A stretch of DNA of 64,000 nucleotides from DAIOEK01 sp964648485 (GTDB taxonomy: Bacteria > Chloroflexota > Anaerolineae > Anaerolineales > Anaerolineaceae), in the NCBI GenBank assembly GCA_964648485.1, contig CAZYOF010000003.1, positions 145,628 to 209,627 on the forward strand, in the 5' to 3' direction. Within the stretch, counting starts at the first letter, position 1, and each line of letters starts with the position of its first letter. This document shows positions 41,401 through 50,638 of the stretch, one piece after another. The translations under genes and the position numbers were made by a program. The notes beneath the pieces are model-generated. The model had not been told where the DNA came from and made no database searches. It was given only the letters and a program-made list of their open reading frames with translations.

Positions 41401-43770
41401 ATGTCATCATTGTACACTCAAAAGATGATGGAAAACAGAAATTTCCGCCCCGTCCGCTGGTTGGATGCGGGGTCATTACTTCTTTCACTGGTCTTATTAA
41501 TTCTCTTATGCGGAAGGCTGGCTGCGACCGGGTGGGTGGATAAGCTCTTCATGATTCAAAATATCTTACCCTTTGCCTGTATATTGGGCGTCTGGGTGGG
41601 GTACACACGATTTAATTTTCGTTGGATGGTCATAATTGGATTGATTTACGGCGGGTTTGCTGTATTATGGCTGCTCATATCAATCTATCAACCTGATGGA
41701 ACATGGCTTTATCGGCTGGATGTGATTATTCAGCGATTTGTTTTTTCATTGCGACAAATTCAGGCTGACCGGGCTCTCTCAGATCCAATCTTATTCTTGT
41801 GGGGCGCGCTTTGTCTCATTTGGGTAATTGCATATACAGGAACATATTTCATCGTTCGGCGCGGAAGAACTTGGATGCTAATCGTGCCTGTATTAATTAG
41901 CTATCTGATTATTGATTGGTTCGATATTTATTACCCGCACCGCGGGATATTAATCCTTGCATTAAGTCTGACTATTATCATCCTGATTGCCCGTATGAAT
42001 TTGATTATCCAGCGCCAAGGATGGCAGGATACGGGTTCTGAAAATCGCCTGGCAGCCGAAAGAGATTTGATCCGCATCACCATCCTGTTGGCAATTGGAC
42101 TTGGTTTGGGTATAAGTTTGATACCGAGTGCCGGAGTGCGCTACATGCCGGAAGAAATAGTCTGGGATGATACAAATTCAACCTGGTCAAACCTGAGAAA
42201 GACTTTCGCCAACCTTTTTGCTCCTCTGAAAAGTGATTCAAATTTTAGCCTTACCTATTACTCTGATGAATTCTCTCTGGGAACAAATGCGAATCAATCC
42301 CCAGCTCCTGCTTTTGAGGTTCGAGTTGACCCGCCCCCCGTTGAGGATGATCGCTTCTTCTGGCGCGTGCGGACTTATGACACTTATAAGTTGGGAGTAT
42401 GGTCCACTTCGTCGATGCCAGCAGACATGATTGGCACCGATGATCAGCTGCCCATTTTAGCGGAATGGAAAGGTGCTGCTAAAAGGGAATTTCACGTAAA
42501 GGTCATTACTAATTCATTAAAAACTCTTTACACAGAGCGTGAACCATCTGGCTTTAATCTCACTCCGGTTATTTTTATTCAACCAGAAATCACGCAGTTT
42601 ATGGATATGGATCGTGTGGAGGTTGACCCTCTGATCTATTCAGGAGCTGAATATACTTTTACGTCACCAATATTGCATGTGGACAAACAAGAAATAATTG
42701 CACTAAAAGTGGAAGACCCTCAGGAAATACGCAAGCTCTACCTGCAGGTTCCTCCAGATCTGCCTGAGCGGGTCAAGGTATTGGCATTCTCCATTACGGC
42801 AAAGTATGGGTCGCGCTTTGAAAAAGCTAAGGCGATTACCGACTTTCTTCGTAACGAAATGCATTATCAGGTTACCATGGATCCTGTTCCATTTGGTCAG
42901 GATCCGGTGGATTATTTCCTTTTTGATTCCAAAGCCGGGTTTTGTAATTATTATGCCAGCGCAGCTGTAATGATGATGCGGTCAGTAGGAATTCCCGCCC
43001 GAATGGTGGTAGGTTTTGCACAGGGAAAATTGGATGAAAATGAGGGTCTCTACACAGTGCGGATGCAGGATTCTCATGCCTGGGTGGAAGTATTCTTTCC
43101 GGAATATGGCTGGATTCCATTTGAAGCAACCAGCTCTCAGCCACAATACCAGTTATCAGCCGGGTTGAGCAGTAATGAGATTGAACCGACACCAACTCCG
43201 CCAGCTATAAAGCAATCTCCATTGTTAAATCTAACTCCAGTACGAACACCACGTATTCGCGATCCCCGTGAATTTGAAGAAGATTTTTATGGTAGAGCTG
43301 CAGAATATTCTGGTCAAGCTGGCATGGTAGTCCCGTGGCTGCTGATTGGTTTGGTAGTATTCATTGCATTATTCATATATCTGGTATTTAACACTCATCT
43401 GAGTGTATGGATAATGCGTCTCAGGATGCAGCGAAATAAGGGCAGGGTACAGGCAGACAATTGGCTATCAGGATTAAACTTTACATCCAATGTAGATCAA
43501 GCACTTGTTTTACCGGAAACCGCGCTAATGTTTGGCGGCGAACCTTCTCCTGGTGGTTTGACTCCCAGAGAAAGGATAGTACGCTGGGCGGATTATCTTC
43601 CAGAGATGCGGGCAGAGATACTAGACTTTGCAGATGCTTATGAGAATTTGGTATTTTCAGAAAATCCAGATCATAATCGTGAAGTTACAATGCAAAGCAG
43701 ATTAATATACAGGAAATTACTATTGCGTATGATTGCTCGTAGAATCAGGTTTAGAAAGAAATCAGAATGA
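41401..43770 (+). CDS. Transglutaminase-like membrane protease-type protein (DUF3488 + TGase core + DUF4129-like)
   Basis: 789 residues if the ATG at 41401 is used (start uncertain: in-frame TTG 41389 and ATGs at 41425-41428 are alternatives). Five or six N-terminal transmembrane segments, an outer region, then the transglutaminase core with Cys515 (KAGFCNYYAS), His559 (HAWVEVFF) and Glu575 (WIPFEATS) as the catalytic triad, and one more helix plus a cytoplasmic tail (~residues 650-789). The stop overlaps the next gene's start by 4 nt. This family is widespread next to MoxR/DUF58 genes; the partner here is a cyclase. Its reaction is unknown. Confidence 0.83.
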   Translation: MSSLYTQKMMENRNFRPVRWLDAGSLLLSLVLLILLCGRLAATGWVDKLFMIQNILPFACILGVWVGYTRFNFRWMVIIGLIYGGFAVLWLLISIYQPDGTWLYRLDVIIQRFVFSLRQIQADRALSDPILFLWGALCLIWVIAYTGTYFIVRRGRTWMLIVPVLISYLIIDWFDIYYPHRGILILALSLTIIILIARMNLIIQRQGWQDTGSENRLAAERDLIRITILLAIGLGLGISLIPSAGVRYMPEEIVWDDTNSTWSNLRKTFANLFAPLKSDSNFSLTYYSDEFSLGTNANQSPAPAFEVRVDPPPVEDDRFFWRVRTYDTYKLGVWSTSSMPADMIGTDDQLPILAEWKGAAKREFHVKVITNSLKTLYTEREPSGFNLTPVIFIQPEITQFMDMDRVEVDPLIYSGAEYTFTSPILHVDKQEIIALKVEDPQEIRKLYLQVPPDLPERVKVLAFSITAKYGSRFEKAKAITDFLRNEMHYQVTMDPVPFGQDPVDYFLFDSKAGFCNYYASAAVMMMRSVGIPARMVVGFAQGKLDENEGLYTVRMQDSHAWVEVFFPEYGWIPFEATSSQPQYQLSAGLSSNEIEPTPTPPAIKQSPLLNLTPVRTPRIRDPREFEEDFYGRAAEYSGQAGMVVPWLLIGLVVFIALFIYLVFNTHLSVWIMRLRMQRNKGRVQADNWLSGLNFTSNVDQALVLPETALMFGGEPSPGGLTPRERIVRWADYLPEMRAEILDFADAYENLVFSENPDHNREVTMQSRLIYRKLLLRMIARRIRFRKKSE

Positions 43771-45476
43771 AACCCACTGTTTCAACTACTATCGATAAAT
43801 TGGCAAGTCTTGAAAGATCGATATCAGATTTACAGGAGATGTTATCGACCCCTGAAGCAAAAATGGCGTTTCCTCAGGGGATAATGCTCAGTGGTGCATT
43901 GGTTCAGTCAATAAAGGAAATTAGAGATGCACTGCAGATCCATCACCGAGATCATGACCGTTTGAATCGTATGGCAGAGACCAGCCGTTTATTGAATAGT
44001 TCCCTTGAAACAAGGGTGGTCCTGCAAAATGTGATGGATACGATTATTGAGATTACCGGTGCTGAGCGCGGATTCCTCATGCGGCGCGACATGAGTGGTA
44101 AATTCGTCACCCAGATTGCGCGTAATTGGGAGCAGGATTCTCTTGCAGAAGAAGATATCCAGGTATCAAGAACAATAATCCAGAGGGTGATGGATACCTG
44201 CCAGCCAGTGCTGACGACCAACGCTCGTGAAGATCCCCGCTTTCAGAATCAAGAGAGCGTACTGGTTTACAAGTTGCGGTCAGTTTTATGCGTTCCCCTT
44301 CTAATAAAAGATGATTTGGTGGGTGTGATCTATACAGATCATCGGGTTACGGATCGAGTCTTTTCTGATATGGATCGGGAAACGCTGATGACTTTTTCAA
44401 ACCAGGCAGCCATTGCTCTAGAAAATGCACGTCTTTACTCATCCATGCAACGAAGTCTGTCAGATGTCACCGCATTAAAAAATCTCATGATCTCCGTTTT
44501 CTCTTCGCTTACAAGCGGAGTGATCACTACCGATGAAGCGCGTAATGTGATTTTTTGCAACCCTTCTGCCAGAAAGATGCTGCAAATTCAACCCGGCATG
44601 CAATTGCTACCTGCCCTCGCCGATTCTCTTCCAGATTTTGCCAGACAAATTGAGCCACACCTTTCGACGGTTGAAACAAGTGAAAAATCACTCACAGGGA
44701 TCGAGATAAAACCGGTATCATCCGAGAAAGGGACAATGGATATACGGGTGTCTTTAGCCCCATTGAGAGACCCAAAAGAAAAGAAAATGCGGGGTCTGAC
44801 AATGGTAATGGAAGATCTGACAGAAACAAACCAGCTCAAAGCGCACCAGCAATTGTTTGAGAGGATGGTCAACCCTGAAGTCATCAGGCAGTTGGACCGG
44901 GATACGCTTCATCTTGGTGGTAGTCGTGCAACTCTTTCCATCTTGTTCGCAGATATTTCGGGATTTACAAACCTGGGCGAAAATGTATCTCCAGAAGTGT
45001 TGCTTTCTGTTGTTAATTGTTATCTTTCTGCTGCTGCTGAAATCATTCTGGAAGAAGGGGGGACGATTGATAAATTTCTGGGTGATTCAGTGATGGCATG
45101 GTTCAATGCTCCCCTGCCGCAACCTGACCATGCCATGCGCGCAATCCGGACTGCCTGGCGAATTCGTGAAGTTCTGCCGCAGGTATATTCACAATTAGAA
45201 GCTGATTTTCACCTGGATTTCTCTATGGGTGTCCATACCGGCGAAGCAATTATTGGCATGATCGGCTCGGATAAGCGTATGGAGTTTACTGCGTTAGGTG
45301 ATTCTGTTAATATCGCAAAGCGGTTGCAGGAATCAGCGCAAGCCTCCCAGATCATTCTGAGTGCCCAGACAGCTCAAGAAGTTCGTCAACATGTGATGCT
45401 ACGCAGATTGGATCCCCTGCTGGTTCAAGGAAAGCGTGAGGCTCTTGAAGTTTTCGAATTATTGGGAATTAATTAG
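43767..45476 (+). CDS. GAF-PAS class III adenylate/guanylate cyclase
   Basis: 569 residues. Coiled N-terminus, GAF domain (~75-225: TSRLLNSSLETRVVLQNVMD, CVPLLIKDDLVGVIYTDHR), PAS-like domain (~230-355) and the cyclase homology domain (~365-569). Metal ligands: Asp in FADISGFT and Asp in FLGDSVMAWFN; the transition-state region reads EFTALGDSVNIAKRLQ. The ATG overlaps the transglutaminase stop (ATGA). A soluble protein without membrane helix, so its ligand for GAF/PAS is cytosolic. Makes cAMP or cGMP; base specificity is not read with certainty. Confidence 0.92.
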   Translation: MKPTVSTTIDKLASLERSISDLQEMLSTPEAKMAFPQGIMLSGALVQSIKEIRDALQIHHRDHDRLNRMAETSRLLNSSLETRVVLQNVMDTIIEITGAERGFLMRRDMSGKFVTQIARNWEQDSLAEEDIQVSRTIIQRVMDTCQPVLTTNAREDPRFQNQESVLVYKLRSVLCVPLLIKDDLVGVIYTDHRVTDRVFSDMDRETLMTFSNQAAIALENARLYSSMQRSLSDVTALKNLMISVFSSLTSGVITTDEARNVIFCNPSARKMLQIQPGMQLLPALADSLPDFARQIEPHLSTVETSEKSLTGIEIKPVSSEKGTMDIRVSLAPLRDPKEKKMRGLTMVMEDLTETNQLKAHQQLFERMVNPEVIRQLDRDTLHLGGSRATLSILFADISGFTNLGENVSPEVLLSVVNCYLSAAAEIILEEGGTIDKFLGDSVMAWFNAPLPQPDHAMRAIRTAWRIREVLPQVYSQLEADFHLDFSMGVHTGEAIIGMIGSDKRMEFTALGDSVNIAKRLQESAQASQIILSAQTAQEVRQHVMLRRLDPLLVQGKREALEVFELLGIN

Positions 45477-45479
45477 TCA

Positions 45480-46514
45480 TCAGATAAGGCGAATCATCTC
45501 ATCGAGAGCATTGATTCTCGCTTGAGCTAAACCAGGTAGGGACTCAAAAATATTAAGCGGATGTAACCCCTCTGCTGCGATGCTTTCGGTAATAATTCCG
45601 TATTTTAATGCCTGCACAGGATCAAAAGATGTGCGATATCCCGCCAGAACGCCGCCTCCAAAAGCTGCCTGCGCAGTATGGTAGTTGATCCTGGTACTGG
45701 GATACAAAGGAACCAGCCATTTTTTTCGGGTAGTCGATTCGTATAGCAATTTGTTTCCATCAGCAAGATGAATGATCACCATTTCGCAGCCAAGATTGGC
45801 AACAGAAGAAGCCATTTCTACAATATCGCTTGTTCGGTTTCGAAAGAATAATCGTAGATCATTTTCGTTGACCATAAAAGCCGTCAAACCCGACACAATG
45901 GCAGCGAGTTTGTTAAAGTATTCTGGCTGCATATACGATGCGTGTGCATCAATTGTTATTGTTTTTACTTCTCCGGAACGTAAGACGGGTTGCAGCAAAC
46001 TTTGCGTGAGATAATCCATTGCGCAGATATGCGCCGCGGTTGCATCCAGGAAGTCTTTTGGAATGTCATTCGATCGTGGAGAGGTGGGTTGAATTTCCTC
46101 GATACCTAATTTTTTGTCTTGGGGTGATGTGTAATTTAATAAGATTGATGGGAATGGGATAGCGTGGCGTGCAAAATGCCTGACCGGATTACTGGTTTCA
46201 TATTCCCCGGGTGCGGTGTATCCGGTGAAGTGACGTAAATCCATTACCTGCGATAATATCTTTACACCACGAGTATCAATTTGGTGACGGTTCAGATCCT
46301 CCAGCCATTCATGCGGATAATCTTCACCTACACGACATGTTAATCCGACCGGTTGGTCCCAGAGGGCAACCCCACAGGCTGCATAGGCGCCAGGTCCACC
46401 CAGGGTGTCCAGCTTGTATTTCCCATCAGAAAGAATAACAAATTCACGTTTAAGCGGACCCGCAACCAGATACTTTGGGTGAACATGCAGGGCAGGAAGT
46501 TGTCCGAATGCCAT
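45480..46514 (-). CDS. PfkB-family carbohydrate kinase homologue lacking the catalytic aspartate
   Basis: 344 residues with the ribokinase fold. The N-terminal motif is GGPGAYAACG (39-48). The second PfkB signature, normally DTTGAGDAFxGG, reads YHTAQAAFGGG (278-288): position 283, where the catalytic base Asp belongs, is Ala, and the anion-hole Gly is changed too. The rest, including IDAHASYMQPEYF and VNENDL, is kept. The DNA reads cleanly there, so this is not a frameshift. It may be a non-catalytic sugar/nucleotide-binding protein or use another residue. No RBS before ATG 46514. Only 3 nt separate its stop from the cyclase stop. Confidence 0.75.
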   Translation of the reverse strand: MAFGQLPALHVHPKYLVAGPLKREFVILSDGKYKLDTLGGPGAYAACGVALWDQPVGLTCRVGEDYPHEWLEDLNRHQIDTRGVKILSQVMDLRHFTGYTAPGEYETSNPVRHFARHAIPFPSILLNYTSPQDKKLGIEEIQPTSPRSNDIPKDFLDATAAHICAMDYLTQSLLQPVLRSGEVKTITIDAHASYMQPEYFNKLAAIVSGLTAFMVNENDLRLFFRNRTSDIVEMASSVANLGCEMVIIHLADGNKLLYESTTRKKWLVPLYPSTRINYHTAQAAFGGGVLAGYRTSFDPVQALKYGIITESIAAEGLHPLNIFESLPGLAQARINALDEMIRLI

Positions 46515-46532
46515 GTATTTATCAGTTTATGC

Positions 46533-46739
46533 CTATTTACTTCCCAGATCGGTGATCATTTTGAGCAATCCCACCAGCCCGAGACCAATTTTTACACCCT
46601 CCCCGCTGGTCAATCGTGGTCTCTCGGTCAATTCTTCAGTTTTCTTTACGTACAAATATGCGGCTGTCAGCCCGCTCAGAGCGCCGATCAAAGCTCCTGC
46701 CACCAGTATGTTTCTTTTCCAACTCTGATTTTCTTCCAT
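46533..46739 (-). CDS. Small membrane protein of unknown function
   Basis: 68 residues: a basic N-terminus, one helix (NILVAGALIGALSGLTAAYL), a charged linker and a second weakly hydrophobic stretch (VKIGLGLVGLLKMI). It resembles the YtxH-like size class but not its motif. The ATG overlaps the stop of the upstream gene (TAATG), so both are made from one mRNA. Confidence 0.65.
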   Translation of the reverse strand: MEENQSWKRNILVAGALIGALSGLTAAYLYVKKTEELTERPRLTSGEGVKIGLGLVGLLKMITDLGSK

Positions 46740-47191
46740 TAGACCTCTTTACGATGCAATACGCGCGAAATATTTCTCTTGATTCGATTGATCACAGGCT
46801 TTGTAGCAGACACATTGGTTTGTATGTTTACCACTGGTTTAGTGGATTGATCTGCCAGATCTCTGATCTTCTTACCAAAATACATGACATACAATTGAAC
46901 CAGGTAGCTGAATGGTGGTATTTTCTTGATCAACCAGTCCACTCCCAGAATACCTGCTGCCAGGAAAAGCATGGACCCCAAGCCGGTAAACATCAGAATG
47001 CAGGCGATCAGGATGGTAGAGATGTTTGCCCAAACGGCTGGTCTATCTCCTCCTGCGCTGGCAGCAATAGCGCCCAATGCAATAAATGCCAAAGCTGCGA
47101 CAAGGATGGGAAGAAATATTTGCCATAAAAATTGCCGTTGGTGTTTCTCTCTTGCCAGTTCATCAACCGGGGGGTGATTTGTATTAGACAT
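46739..47191 (-). CDS. Hypothetical membrane protein
   Basis: 150 residues from ATG 47191. Two transmembrane helices (IFLPILVAALAFIALGAIAA and an adjacent one to ~100), then a basic C-terminus with KRNISRVLHRKE. The frame is open for 22 more codons upstream, but an extended -10 box TGC-TACAAT 6 nt before this ATG suggests transcription starts at the ATG. No known family. Co-transcribed with the 68-residue membrane protein. Confidence 0.65.
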   Translation of the reverse strand: MSNTNHPPVDELAREKHQRQFLWQIFLPILVAALAFIALGAIAASAGGDRPAVWANISTILIACILMFTGLGSMLFLAAGILGVDWLIKKIPPFSYLVQLYVMYFGKKIRDLADQSTKPVVNIQTNVSATKPVINRIKRNISRVLHRKEV

Positions 47192-47197
47192 AGTTAA

Positions 47198-47206
47198 ATT
47201 GTAGCA
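47198..47206 (-). promoter_or_regulatory. Extended -10 promoter, leaderless layout
   Basis: Minus strand TGC-TACAAT (-10 at 47198-47203), six nt, then ATG at 47191. A TTCAAA 16 nt before the -10 is a poor -35. Confidence 0.5.
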
Positions 47207-47234
47207 TGAATAACAACGGTTTGAATAACCTGTA

Positions 47235-49040
47235 TCAGGGTTTAAAGGTAACAGCAACGATACTCAGCCGCTTATAAGTGAACAAGATCTTTTCACTTTG
47301 AATTTCATCCACTCCTTGAGGATACTGATGCGTGAGAACTTCTTCTAAGGTTGGGAATTTTGATTTTTCCACCACGATCACCCACGCGGCAGACAGATCT
47401 TCCGGTCGGTTGCGGTCATAAAAACGGTTATAGGCTACTCCCTGCTGCATCAGGTAGTAACTGACCTGGATGGGCGTAGGGGCGACCCCGACGAGAGCCA
47501 TATCTGGGGGAATATTCTGGCTGATGAACTTGGCAGCCTGCTCATTGTGACTTTCCTCAATATTGGATGCTTTTGGCAGAAGTTTTTCGCTAAATCCAGC
47601 CCATGCTGTAATGCCAAGCATCCCGGCCAGGATAATTACGATGGTTATCTTGTTTGACGGCATTTTTTTCAATAGGATGTTGCTAATCCACATCCATCCA
47701 TCAACCGATAAAAGTATATAGAAAACCAATAGGAAGAGCCATATCCGGGGGACAGCGACCACCCGCTGCAATATGAGAGTCAGGAAGATCCATGCACTGG
47801 TAATCAACCAGAACGGTATTGACTTTCGGAATCTAATTACAGAAGACAAAACATGCAGGGTAAAACCAATAATGCTTATCCAGGTGATCCAGAGCGGAAC
47901 CCGGCTATTGAATAACTCCCATACTTTGACCGAACGGGAGGTAATCGCGGATAGTATTTTATTCGTGTCTTCTGGTCTGATGAATTCATGCCCGACAATA
48001 GACTGAAAACCGGTTCCAAATAAGATGACTGGCGAATAAACCAGGATAATTAACCCAACTGTGATCAAGCCGGCTGCCAGCCAGCGCAGGAGAAACGCCT
48101 TTAGTTCTGATTTGCTGCGTGCTTTAAAAAATCCAAACCCCAGGAGCCAGAGGAAAATTCCACCAATGGGATACAGGTACGTGGGGATGGTGTAAAAACC
48201 CAAGACACTGCAAAGCACCAGCAGAATCCAGAATATTGCCCGACGATTATACGCAATCTCCAGTGCCAACCAGAAGCTGATGGCTGCGAAGAGACAAACC
48301 AGTGTATACCCCCTGGCATTAACTGAGAAATCCACCAATGCTGGAGCAATGGTTATCACACAGGCAGCGATGAATCCGCCAATGGAATTCGACATTTTTC
48401 TGCCAGCCAGAAATACCGCTGGTACGAGGATAATCCCCGCTGCAAGCGCCGGAAGGCGCAGCGCCCACACATGAATACCTGCAATCCGGTAAACCAGTGC
48501 AACGAGAAGCGAATGGAAAATGTGATTGTTCGGCGCGGAGTAATCGGTGATGATGTATCTGAACGGGCGACTGGCAAATTTGATAAAAGTGTAGGCTTCA
48601 TCGTACCAGACCGGGTAAGAAATCATCTTCCAGCGGATAAATATACCCATGATCATTAAAGCAAGGATACCAATCCAGAAAATCCCATTCCCTTTTTCGC
48701 CTCGCATTGCTGACCAGAGAACACGAATTTCTTCTTTCGGTTGGATGGATTTCAACCAGGTCCTGAATTTTAATAACCTGGCTTCAGATTCTTCAGGCTT
48801 GCGGGATAGAAAGGCTATCCCAACCAGGATAACCAGGGAGAAAACCTTTAATGTTAAAGCCAGGATCAAATGACTGCTTTCGGAGAGTGAATCGAAAGTT
48901 CCATCCGCTTCCAGTTTACCCAACCAGGCGATCAGTGTTTGGTACGGGATCATCGAAAGAATAGTGCTGGTCAAGGCGATGACCCACATCCATGGAATTA
49001 TTCTTCTAACTATCCCGTTTCTTTCTGGGAATTCAGGCAT
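47235..49040 (-). CDS. Membrane glycosyltransferase, GT39/ArnT-like (PMT_2)
   Basis: 601 residues from ATG 49040 (RBS TTGGAG 11 nt upstream). The open frame continues 248 codons further, overlapping cysS on the other strand, and is rejected there. Many transmembrane helices; the catalytic-loop motif WYDEAYTFI near residue ~135 and the following SAPNNHIFHSL identify the polyprenyl-phosphate-sugar-dependent GT-C transferases. The C-terminal ~100 residues lie outside the membrane. It would glycosylate a lipid or protein on the outer side. Divergent from cysS with a shared promoter region. Confidence 0.82.
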   Translation of the reverse strand: MPEFPERNGIVRRIIPWMWVIALTSTILSMIPYQTLIAWLGKLEADGTFDSLSESSHLILALTLKVFSLVILVGIAFLSRKPEESEARLLKFRTWLKSIQPKEEIRVLWSAMRGEKGNGIFWIGILALMIMGIFIRWKMISYPVWYDEAYTFIKFASRPFRYIITDYSAPNNHIFHSLLVALVYRIAGIHVWALRLPALAAGIILVPAVFLAGRKMSNSIGGFIAACVITIAPALVDFSVNARGYTLVCLFAAISFWLALEIAYNRRAIFWILLVLCSVLGFYTIPTYLYPIGGIFLWLLGFGFFKARSKSELKAFLLRWLAAGLITVGLIILVYSPVILFGTGFQSIVGHEFIRPEDTNKILSAITSRSVKVWELFNSRVPLWITWISIIGFTLHVLSSVIRFRKSIPFWLITSAWIFLTLILQRVVAVPRIWLFLLVFYILLSVDGWMWISNILLKKMPSNKITIVIILAGMLGITAWAGFSEKLLPKASNIEESHNEQAAKFISQNIPPDMALVGVAPTPIQVSYYLMQQGVAYNRFYDRNRPEDLSAAWVIVVEKSKFPTLEEVLTHQYPQGVDEIQSEKILFTYKRLSIVAVTFKP

Positions 49041-49068
49041 TTGGTTGACTCCAATTCGAACTGCGCTT

Positions 49069-49076
49069 ATTATAAT
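49069..49076. promoter_or_regulatory. Shared divergent -10 region for the GT39 gene and cysS
   Basis: ATTATAAT reads as TATAAT on both strands: plus -10 at 49071-49076, minus -10 at 49069-49074. The minus promoter has -35 TTAAAT at a 17-nt spacing; the plus one has TTGACT at a long 20-nt spacing. Transcription can go only one way at a time. Confidence 0.5.
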
Positions 49077-49130
49077 GGCATTCAACCAACCATTTAATCT
49101 CCCGGGTTGAGAATACTGCCAGGATAACTT

Positions 49131-50504
49131 ATGAAACTTCATCTCTTTGATACCTTTACCCGAAAGATCCGCGAATTTGAACCCATAAATCCACCTGAGG
49201 TGGGTGTTTATTCCTGTGGACCAACTGTGTACGATTATCCTCATATCGGTAATATGCGGGCATACCTTTTTGCAGATACATTGCGGCGTGTACTCGTGTG
49301 GAATGGATACCAGGTAAAACACGTAATGAATATTACGGATGTAGGGCACCTGGTCTCTGATGCTGATGAAGGTGAAGACAAGATGGAAAAAGGTTCCGCG
49401 CGCACCGGAAAAACAGCCTGGGAGATCGCGGAGTATTATACGCAGGCATTCAAGGAAGATCTTAAACGGTTGAATATTTATGAACCTACCATCTGGTGTC
49501 GCGCCACCGATCATATTCAAGAACAAATCGATACCATCCGATGCATTGAAGAGAAGGGCTACACCTACCGCACCTCTGACGGCATTTACTTTGATACATC
49601 CAAACAACCGGATTATGGTCTCCTGGGCAGGCTGGATGTCGAAGGCTTGAAAGCCGGCGCACGCATCGATATGGGGGAAAAACGCAATCCCACTGATTTC
49701 GCGCTGTGGAAGTTCAGCCCCGCCGATAAAAAACGCCAGATGGAGTGGGATAGCCCCTGGGGTGTGGGCTTTCCGGGCTGGCACATCGAATGTTCAGCCA
49801 TGTCTGCCAAATATCTGGGGCAGTATTTTGATATCCATAGTGGCGGTGAAGACCATATCAATGTGCACCACACCAATGAAATTGCCCAAACAGAGGCGTG
49901 CTACGGCACCCGCCTGGCAAATTTCTGGATGCATTGTTACTTCCTCCAGATGGGCGAAGAGAAAATGGCGAAATCAGCCGGAGGTTTTATCCGTGTATCG
50001 ACCCTGATGGAAAAAGGCTATGACCCACTGGTGTACCGATATTTCTCCTTCAGCGCGATCTACCGGGCGAAACTCAACTTCACCTGGGAGGGTATGGATG
50101 GGGCTGCGGTTGCCCTTAATCGATTAAGGACAACCATGTACGAATGGGGTGAACCTGGAACGGTGGATGAAACCATACTGGAGAAATTCACCGATGCCAT
50201 CAATGATGATCTCAATATGCCCCGTGCGCTTGCAGTAGTCTGGGAACTGGTCCGTTCAGATTTGCCGGCATCCACCCGAAAAGCCACGCTCTTGAAAATG
50301 GATGAGGTGCTCGGGTTGGATCTTGCGAATTGGCAACCAAAGGAAGAGGAAATTCCTGTTGAAATTAGCGAGCTTGTAGAGGCGAGGACACTAGCGAGAA
50401 AAGAAAAGCGCTGGGCAGATGCAGATTCCATCCGCAACCAGATGACTGATCTCGGTTATGAGATCGAAGACACCCCGTCTGGTCCCAAGGTGAAGAAGAA
50501 GTAA
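49131..50504 (+). CDS. cysS: Cysteinyl-tRNA synthetase
   Basis: 457 residues. CGPTVYDYPHIGNMRAY holds the HIGH-type motif and a zinc-ligand Cys; GWHIECSAMS gives another zinc ligand; EEKMAKSAGGF is the KMSKS-type loop. The C-terminal part ends with the usual ADSIRNQMTDLGYEIEDTPS. RBS AGGAT 6-7 nt before ATG. Complete and of standard length. It loads tRNA-Cys. Confidence 0.97.
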   Translation: MKLHLFDTFTRKIREFEPINPPEVGVYSCGPTVYDYPHIGNMRAYLFADTLRRVLVWNGYQVKHVMNITDVGHLVSDADEGEDKMEKGSARTGKTAWEIAEYYTQAFKEDLKRLNIYEPTIWCRATDHIQEQIDTIRCIEEKGYTYRTSDGIYFDTSKQPDYGLLGRLDVEGLKAGARIDMGEKRNPTDFALWKFSPADKKRQMEWDSPWGVGFPGWHIECSAMSAKYLGQYFDIHSGGEDHINVHHTNEIAQTEACYGTRLANFWMHCYFLQMGEEKMAKSAGGFIRVSTLMEKGYDPLVYRYFSFSAIYRAKLNFTWEGMDGAAVALNRLRTTMYEWGEPGTVDETILEKFTDAINDDLNMPRALAVVWELVRSDLPASTRKATLLKMDEVLGLDLANWQPKEEEIPVEISELVEARTLARKEKRWADADSIRNQMTDLGYEIEDTPSGPKVKKK

Positions 50505-50638
50505 GGATAGACTTATCAGTTTGAAATTGATTTTTTACTAAAACCCAAAATTGCACAAGGATAGCAAGTTGATAAATGTGGTTTAAGTGAGATTAGTTTA
50601 ATTTATAACCCCCCTGAAATTAGAAGCCATCCTTACAT

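Noticed and set aside
49041..49784. Extra 248 N-terminal codons of the GT39 gene
   Set aside because: They lie opposite cysS and past the divergent promoter; ATG 49040 has an RBS and begins the membrane protein properly.
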